DNA of 64,000 bases from JADGOV01 sp963814355. GTDB taxonomy: Bacteria > Actinomycetota > Actinomycetes > JADGOV01. Every line of letters starts with the position of its first letter. The stretch's first letter is position 1. Location: contig CAWFCZ010000018.1 of assembly GCA_963814355.1 (NCBI GenBank), positions 1,178,001 through 1,242,000 on the forward strand. The letters run 5' to 3'. The notes below the pieces were generated by a model. It saw nothing but the letters and a program-made list of their open reading frames with translations, was not told the origin of the DNA and did no database searches. Shown here piece after piece: positions 58,447-64,000 of this stretch. The translations under genes and the position numbers were made by a program.

Positions 58447-60978
58447 GTGAGCCTCCTCGACGACGTGCCGGCCGCTCCGGATCCCGACTCGCTCTACGAC
58501 GCGTTTTCCGCCTGGGCGGCCGGGCGGGGCCTGGAGCTGTACCCGGCGCAGCACGAGGCGCTGATCGAGCTGGTCACCGGTTCCAACGTCATCCTTTCCA
58601 CTCCCACCGGCTCCGGGAAGAGCCTGGTCGCCGTCGGCGCCCACCTCGCCGCGCTGGCGAACGGCCGGCGATCGTTCTATACCGCACCGATCAAGGCGTT
58701 GGTGTCGGAGAAGTTCTTCGAGCTCTGCGGGATCTTCGGCCCGGCGAACGTCGGCATGTTGACCGGCGACGCCAGCATCAACCCGACCGCCCCGGTGATC
58801 TGTGCCACCGCGGAGATAGTGGCCAACCTGGCGTTGCGTCAGGGCTCGGCCGCGGATATCGGCTTGGTCGTCATGGACGAGTTCCACTTCTACGCCGATC
58901 CGGACCGCGGCTGGGCGTGGCAGGTGCCGCTGCTGGAACTGACCCGAGCACAGTTCCTCCTGATGTCGGCCACCCTCGGCGACGTCGGGCGCTTCCGGGA
59001 CGACCTGACTCGGCGCACCGGGCGGCCGACCGCGGTGGTGAGTTCCGCACATCGACCGGTACCGCTGTCCTACAACTACGTGGACACGCCGATCCCGGAA
59101 ACCCTCCAGACGCTGCTGGCACAGGACGGGGCACCGATCTACGTCGTGCACTTCACTCAGGCGGCGGCCATCGAGCGGGCCCAGGCGTTGATGAGCATCA
59201 ACGTCTGCACCCGGGCCGAGAAGGACGCGATCGCCGACCTTATCGGGGGTTTCCGGTTCACCACCGGCTTCGGCCCGACGCTGTCCCGGCTGGTCCGGCA
59301 TGGCATCGGGGTGCACCACGCCGGCATGCTGCCGCGCTACCGCCGGCTGGTCGAGCAACTCACCCAGGGCGGGCTGCTGAAGGTGATCTGCGGTACCGAC
59401 ACCCTCGGCGTCGGGATCAACGTGCCGATCCGCACCGTCCTGTTCACCGCGCTGAGCAAGTACGACGGCGCCTCGACCCGGCACCTGTCCGCCCGGGAGT
59501 TCCACCAGATCGCCGGCCGAGCCGGACGAGCCGGGTACGACACCGCCGGCACGGTCGTGGTCCAGGCACCGGAGCACGTGGTGGACAACGCCAAAGCGGT
59601 CGCCAAGGCCGGTATGGATCCGAAGAAGCGGCGAAAGCTGGTCCGGCGCCAGCCGCCGGAGGGTTTCGTGTCCTGGGGCGAGCCGACGTTCAACCGGCTG
59701 GCCGCCGCCGCGCCGGAGCCGCTGCGCTCCAGCTTCGCGGTCAGCCACGCCATGGTCCTGGGTGTGATCGCCCGACCGGGGGACGCCTTCGCCGCCATGC
59801 GCCGGCTGCTCACCGAGAACGACGAACCGCGCTCGGCTCAGCGCCGGCACGTCCGCCGGGCCATCGCGATCTACCGCTCCCTGCTGGCCGCCGGGGTGGT
59901 CGAACCGCTCGCCGAGCCGGACGAGGCCGGCCGCCGGTGGCGCCCGACCATCGACGTGCCGCCGAACTTCGCGCTGAATCAGCCGCTGTCGCCGTTTGCG
60001 GTCGCGGCCATCGAGTTGCTCGACCCGGCGTCGCCGGACTACCCGCTCGACGTGCTGTCGGTCCTGGAGTCCACCCTGGACAACCCGCGGCAGATCCTCG
60101 CCGCGCAGCGCAACAAGGCCCGCGGGGAGGCGGTGTCGGAGATGAAGGCCGAGGGCATCGAGTACGAGGAGCGGATGGACCTGCTGGACGACGTCACCTA
60201 CCCGCAGCCGCTCGCCGAGTTGCTCGCCGCCGCTCTGGAGATGTACCGGGTGCACCATCCGTGGGTCGACGACTTCGAACTCACTCCGAAATCGGTGGCC
60301 AGGGACTTGTGGGAACGGGCCATGACGTTCGTGGACTACGTCGGCTTCTACGGCCTCGCCCGCTCCGAGGGGCTAGTGCTGCGCTACCTCACGGACGCCT
60401 ACCAGGCGCTGTGCCGCACCGTGCCGACCGAGGCCCGGACCGAGGCGCTGGCCGACCTGACGGAGTGGCTGGGCGAGACGGTCCGTCAGGTGGACTCCAG
60501 CCTGCTCCAGGAGTGGGAGGGCCTCCGGGACCCGACCGAGATCCCGCCGCCGGCGCGAAGCCGCGGCGAGGACCGGCCACCCGCGGTGACGGCCAACGTC
60601 CGGGCGTTCCGAGTACTGGTGCGCAATGCCCTGTTCCGCCGGGTCGAACTGGCCGCGCTGCGGCGTTTCGTCGACCTCGGGGAACTCGACGCGGACTCCG
60701 GTTGGGACGCCGGTCGTTGGGCCGACGCGCTGGCCGGCTACTTCGCCGAGTACGACGCGATCGGCACCGGCCCGGGGGCCCGCGGTCCGGGGCTGCTGGT
60801 CATCGAACCCGAGCCGGGGCGGTGGCTGGTCCGGCAAATCTTCGACGACCCTGGCGGCGACCACGACTGGGGTATCCGGGCCGAGGTCGACCTGGCCGCC
60901 TCCGACGCCGCCGGCACCGCGGTGCTTCGGGTCACCGAGGTGGGCCCGGCACACTCCTGGCAAGCCCGCACGCGCTGA
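58447..60978 (+). CDS. DEAD/DEAH-box helicase with DUF3516 C-terminal domain
   Basis: 843 residues from a GTG with GAGGGA upstream. Superfamily 2 motifs: ILSTPTGSGKSL (I), TAPIKALVSEKF (Ia), VVMDEFHFY (II), LMSATLGD (III), VICGTDTLGVGINVP (V) and HQIAGRAGRAGYD (VI). The C-terminal half is DUF3516, found in Ski2-like actinobacterial helicases. Probably an RNA helicase. The amylosucrase gene starts 26 bases downstream. Confidence 0.93.
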   Translation: MSLLDDVPAAPDPDSLYDAFSAWAAGRGLELYPAQHEALIELVTGSNVILSTPTGSGKSLVAVGAHLAALANGRRSFYTAPIKALVSEKFFELCGIFGPANVGMLTGDASINPTAPVICATAEIVANLALRQGSAADIGLVVMDEFHFYADPDRGWAWQVPLLELTRAQFLLMSATLGDVGRFRDDLTRRTGRPTAVVSSAHRPVPLSYNYVDTPIPETLQTLLAQDGAPIYVVHFTQAAAIERAQALMSINVCTRAEKDAIADLIGGFRFTTGFGPTLSRLVRHGIGVHHAGMLPRYRRLVEQLTQGGLLKVICGTDTLGVGINVPIRTVLFTALSKYDGASTRHLSAREFHQIAGRAGRAGYDTAGTVVVQAPEHVVDNAKAVAKAGMDPKKRRKLVRRQPPEGFVSWGEPTFNRLAAAAPEPLRSSFAVSHAMVLGVIARPGDAFAAMRRLLTENDEPRSAQRRHVRRAIAIYRSLLAAGVVEPLAEPDEAGRRWRPTIDVPPNFALNQPLSPFAVAAIELLDPASPDYPLDVLSVLESTLDNPRQILAAQRNKARGEAVSEMKAEGIEYEERMDLLDDVTYPQPLAELLAAALEMYRVHHPWVDDFELTPKSVARDLWERAMTFVDYVGFYGLARSEGLVLRYLTDAYQALCRTVPTEARTEALADLTEWLGETVRQVDSSLLQEWEGLRDPTEIPPPARSRGEDRPPAVTANVRAFRVLVRNALFRRVELAALRRFVDLGELDADSGWDAGRWADALAGYFAEYDAIGTGPGARGPGLLVIEPEPGRWLVRQIFDDPGGDHDWGIRAEVDLAASDAAGTAVLRVTEVGPAHSWQARTR

Positions 60979-61004
60979 CCCCTCGGTCACGGCAGGATGG
61001 CGGG

Positions 61005-62936
61005 ATGTCTCGCGCGCCGATGGACGTCCGTGCCGCCGCCGCCGCGGCCCTCGGCGGCTGCCCGGACCACCGGAGGGAGGTGTTCGAGCTGCGGTTGGAC
61101 CGCTGGTGGACCGACCTGTACGACGGGCTAGCGGCGGTGTACCCGAGCGGGACAGATGCGCTGGCGCTTCGCCTGGTGACCCTGGCCGCCGGCGCCTACC
61201 GGGAGCGGGATCCCGAGCTGTCCCGACTCGACCTGCGCCGCACGCTGGAACCGGACTGGCTCCAGTCCCCGGCCATGCTCGGTTACGCGGCGTATGCCGA
61301 CCGGTTCGGCGGGGACCTGGCCGGCGTGCGGGCCCGGATTCCCTACCTGCGGGAACTCGGGGTGCACTACCTACATCTCATGCCGCTGCTGACGCCGCGG
61401 CCGGGGGACAGCGACGGCGGGTACGCGGTCGCGGACTACCGGGCGGTGCGCCCGGATCTGGGCACGATGGCCGACCTCCGCGAGCTGGCGAGGGCGTTGC
61501 GCCGCGCCGGGATCAGCCTGGTGTGTGACCTGGTACTCAACCACGTCGCCCGGGAGCATGTCTGGGCGGTCGCCGCCCGGGCGGGCAGCGCACGGCACCG
61601 GGCGTACTTCCACGTGTTCGCCGACCGCGACCTGCCCGATGCCTACGAGCGCACCCTGCCGGAGGTCTTCCCCGACTTCGCCCCCGGCAACTTCAGCTGG
61701 GACGACGAGCTGGCCGGCTGGGTCTGGACGACCTTCCACTGCTGGCAGTGGGACCTCGACTGGTCGAACCCCGAGGTGCTGTGCGAGTACGCCGACCTGC
61801 TGCTCTGGCTGGCGAACTGCGGGGTCGAGGTCTTCCGGCTGGACGCCATCGCCTTCCTGTGGAAGCGGATGGACACGAACTGTCAGAACCAGCCCGAGGT
61901 GCACGCGATCACCCAGGCGCTGCGGGCGTTGGCCCGGATCGCCTGCCCGGCGGTGGCCTTCAAGGCCGAGGCGATCGTCGGCCCGGCCGACCTGGTGCAC
62001 TATCTGGGGTACGGCGTGCACCACGGCAAGGTGAGCGACCTCGCCTACCACAACAGCCTGATGGTGCAGATCTGGTCGATGCTCGCCACCCGCGACGTCC
62101 GCCTGGCGACCCACGCGCTGCGCGGCCTGCCGCCGATCCCGACCACCACCGCGTGGGTGACCTACCTCCGGTGCCACGACGACATCGGGTGGGCGATCGA
62201 CGACGGAGATGCGGCCGCGGTCGGCCTGTCCGGACCGGCCCACCGGGCTTTTCTCTCCGACTTCTACGCCGGTAAATTCCCCGGCTCACCGGCCCGCGGG
62301 CTGGTGTTCCAGGACAACCCGGAGACCGGCGACCGGCGGATCAGCGGCTCGGCGGCCGCCCTCGCCGGGTTGGACGCGGCGCTGGAGGCCGGCGACGCCG
62401 CACACGTCGACCTGGCTATCGCCCGGATCCTGCTGGCCCACGCCGTGATGCTGGGCTGGGGCGGCGTCCCGGTGCTGTGGATGGGTGACGAACTCGGCAT
62501 GGCCAACGACCCGGGTTGGGCGGCGGAGCCGGGGCACGCCGGGGACAACCGCTGGGTGCACCGCCCCCGGATGGACTGGACCCGGGCGGCGCATCGACAC
62601 GATCCGGCCACGGTGCCCGGCCGGGTCTTCGCCGGCATCGCGCGCCTGGCCACCGTGCGGGCCGGGCTGGTGCACTTCCATGCCGCCGTGCCGGCCGAGG
62701 TGCTCGACACCTCCGACCCCGGCGTGCTGCCGGTGCTCCGCCGGCACCCGGTGGGGCCGCTGCTCGGGCTCTACAACGTCACCGAGAACCGGCGGCCGTG
62801 GCCTGGGCACCGGCTCGCCGGCCTCGGGCTGACCGACGCCTTCGACGCGTTGCGCGGCGAAAGGGTGGCTGCCGGCGCCGACGGCAACCTGTGGCTCGCT
62901 CCGTACGCCGCGCTCTGGCTGGTACAGCGGCCCTGA
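61005..62936 (+). CDS. Amylosucrase (GH13 alpha-glucan synthase from sucrose)
   Basis: 643 residues, the length of amylosucrases. GH13 motifs: SLVCDLVLNHVAREH (I), GVEVFRLDAIAFLWKRM (II, nucleophile Asp), AVAFKAEAIVGP (III, acid/base Glu), YLRCHDDIGWAIDDGD (IV). FSWDDELAGWVWTTFHCWQWDLDWSNP and the domain order match amylosucrase rather than simple alpha-amylases. It transfers glucose from sucrose to alpha-glucan, releasing fructose. No signal peptide, so cytoplasmic. The upstream helicase is on the same strand. Confidence 0.88.
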   Translation: MSRAPMDVRAAAAAALGGCPDHRREVFELRLDRWWTDLYDGLAAVYPSGTDALALRLVTLAAGAYRERDPELSRLDLRRTLEPDWLQSPAMLGYAAYADRFGGDLAGVRARIPYLRELGVHYLHLMPLLTPRPGDSDGGYAVADYRAVRPDLGTMADLRELARALRRAGISLVCDLVLNHVAREHVWAVAARAGSARHRAYFHVFADRDLPDAYERTLPEVFPDFAPGNFSWDDELAGWVWTTFHCWQWDLDWSNPEVLCEYADLLLWLANCGVEVFRLDAIAFLWKRMDTNCQNQPEVHAITQALRALARIACPAVAFKAEAIVGPADLVHYLGYGVHHGKVSDLAYHNSLMVQIWSMLATRDVRLATHALRGLPPIPTTTAWVTYLRCHDDIGWAIDDGDAAAVGLSGPAHRAFLSDFYAGKFPGSPARGLVFQDNPETGDRRISGSAAALAGLDAALEAGDAAHVDLAIARILLAHAVMLGWGGVPVLWMGDELGMANDPGWAAEPGHAGDNRWVHRPRMDWTRAAHRHDPATVPGRVFAGIARLATVRAGLVHFHAAVPAEVLDTSDPGVLPVLRRHPVGPLLGLYNVTENRRPWPGHRLAGLGLTDAFDALRGERVAAGADGNLWLAPYAALWLVQRP

Positions 62937-62940
62937 GCGA

Positions 62941-63591
62941 TCAGCGGCGCCGACCCGCCGGCTCCTGCGCCGGTCCGACGTGGCGGTCGAGCCAGTCCTG
63001 CACGGGGACGGAGGCGTGCAGGAAGCCCACCACCCGGTCCTTCGCCAGCGGCGTGTCCAGCCAGTCCGCCGGCGGCCACTCCCGCCATGTGATCAGACCC
63101 TTGTACCGCAGCAGTTCGATCCGCGGGTGGTCCTTCGGGTAGCCGCGCGGCGCGGTCTTCAGCGCGTCCGATCCGTGCACGTCGATGCCGTGCCGCCCGA
63201 CCTCGGCGATGATGTCGGTAAGGTGCGAGCCGGTGCGGTCTTCGGCGACGGCGCGGCGGTACCGGTCGAGCTGGTCGTTGCTGAGATGGTACATCCCGCA
63301 CCCGGCAGCCAGCCCGTCGGCGGCGAAGTGCACATACCCGCCGCGGCCGAGGGTGGCGCCGATCGCGGTCTTGTAGGGCGTCTTGTCGGCGCTGAACCGC
63401 ACGTCCCGGTACGGTCGGAAGATCTTGCCGGGGCCGAACTCCGGCGCCAGCTCGGCGAGCAACGCCTCCATCGGCTCCCGGACGTGCTGGGCGTACGTGT
63501 CCTTGTGCGCCAGCCAGTACGCCTTGGAGTTCTCCGCCTCCAGGCCGTCGAAGAACTCGACCGCCCGCTGCGACCAGCCACAGAACGCCAC
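62941..63591 (-). CDS. DUF2461 domain-containing protein
   Basis: 216 residues from a GTG at 63591. FFDGLEAENSKAYWLAHKDTY, RPYRDVRFSADKTPYKTAIGA, and GYPKDHPRIELLRYKGLITWREW are the DUF2461 (TIGR02453) signatures. Function unknown. Its stop is 4 bases past the amylosucrase stop. A longer frame to 63759 exists but lacks family sequence. Confidence 0.88.
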   Translation of the reverse strand: MAFCGWSQRAVEFFDGLEAENSKAYWLAHKDTYAQHVREPMEALLAELAPEFGPGKIFRPYRDVRFSADKTPYKTAIGATLGRGGYVHFAADGLAAGCGMYHLSNDQLDRYRRAVAEDRTGSHLTDIIAEVGRHGIDVHGSDALKTAPRGYPKDHPRIELLRYKGLITWREWPPADWLDTPLAKDRVVGFLHASVPVQDWLDRHVGPAQEPAGRRR

Positions 63592-63756
63592 CGAAGGAGC
63601 GTAGGCACCGCACGCCGGGACCGTCCAGCGCACCGACCTCGGCGATCGGGTGCTTCCGGTGGCTACCGCCCCGAATGCGTCCAGTTTTGCCTCCAACCGG
63701 CCGAGAACCTCTGCGGCAGCTGCGCGCGCAGGCCGGCGCAGACGGAAAGCAGAGGG

Positions 63757-64000
63757 CAATGAGCCTCACCAGAACGGAGCGTCCCGGCCGGGTCGTCGTC
63801 GACGGCGCATGGAGGGTGGACGCTGGCACCGCCGAGGAGCTGTGGGCGCTGTACCGCACGGCGTTCGGCGAGCTGAAAGCCCACGCCGCTGCCCGCCAGT
63901 TGCTCAGCAGGGGAGAGTTTGCCCTGGAGGTGCTCGACCCGCGGGTCCGCAAGTACGTTGCCCGCACGGCGGATGGCCGGCTTGCCGGGCTGAGCACCCT
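63757..64000 (+). CDS. Partial gene of unknown function (3' end outside window)
   Basis: Starts at ATG 63757 with AGGG 2 bases upstream (MSLTRTERPGRVVVDGAW) and runs off the edge after 81 codons. WALYRTAFGELKAHAAARQLL and VRKYVARTADGRLAGLSTL recall an actinobacterial GNAT-like family, but too little is visible to be sure. Divergent from the DUF2461 gene. Confidence 0.6.

Noticed and set aside
58917..62936. Single 1339-codon frame spanning helicase and amylosucrase
   Set aside because: The first two-thirds is an out-of-frame reading of the helicase gene; the real amylosucrase starts at 61005.

Overview
The window is chromosomal DNA of a high-GC Actinomycetota. The content fits Micromonosporaceae or a close relative: Lsr2, an acVLRF1 ribosome-rescue protein, a DUF3516 helicase, a second NuoD, and heavy use of GTG starts with GTGA/ATGA overlaps. 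The order genus is inference. No rRNA, tRNA, CRISPR array or intact transposase was found by eye.

Layout. 1-9.3 kb: 3' part of mutY, a decayed toxin-antitoxin spot, clpC, lsr2, lysS, coaX, panC and a DUF2520 gene, mostly on the minus strand. 9.4-16.2 kb: a block with a DoxX-like remnant, a MidA/NDUFAF7-type methyltransferase next to a NuoD paralogue, a DUF1684 gene and a four-gene osmoprotectant ABC transporter. 16.2-28 kb, minus strand: a tightly packed run read dacB, zincin metalloprotease, tilS, hpt, ftsH, folE, DUF2156 lysyltransferase, folP, NTF2-like, folB, folK, DUF3180 and a small hypothetical gene. This is the classical actinobacterial cell-envelope/folate cluster.

28-34 kb: ppa, then a minus-strand operon of lactonase, hydroxyacid-oxoacid transhydrogenase, zinc-ribbon protein and a large FAD/Fe-S 2-hydroxyacid dehydrogenase. 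Together these could open gamma-butyrolactone, oxidise gamma-hydroxybutyrate and recycle the 2-oxoglutarate used. 34-40.3 kb: acetate kinase, phosphoketolase, Acg-type nitroreductase and universal stress protein in one direction, and a pyridoxamine-oxidase-fold protein in the other. A DosR/DevR-like palindrome sits between them, so this looks like a hypoxia/dormancy island with an ATP-yielding phosphoketolase-acetate branch.

40-46 kb: small membrane proteins, a MarR regulator, a secreted FG-GAP repeat protein and phosphoglucomutase. 46-53 kb: three intact toxin-antitoxin pairs, a kilobase of decayed genes, an alpha/beta hydrolase, acVLRF1 and a CLC transporter. 53-64 kb: DUF421 protein, zwf, a frameshifted serine recombinase, a GAF-GGDEF-EAL protein, a DUF3516 helicase, amylosucrase, a DUF2461 protein and a partial gene at the right edge.

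Recurring themes are gene decay by small internal deletions or frameshifts (vapC, CopG antitoxin, DoxX-like, GNAT, recombinase), leaderless-looking toxin-antitoxin promoters, and a 52-53 bp palindromic repeat present three times between genes.
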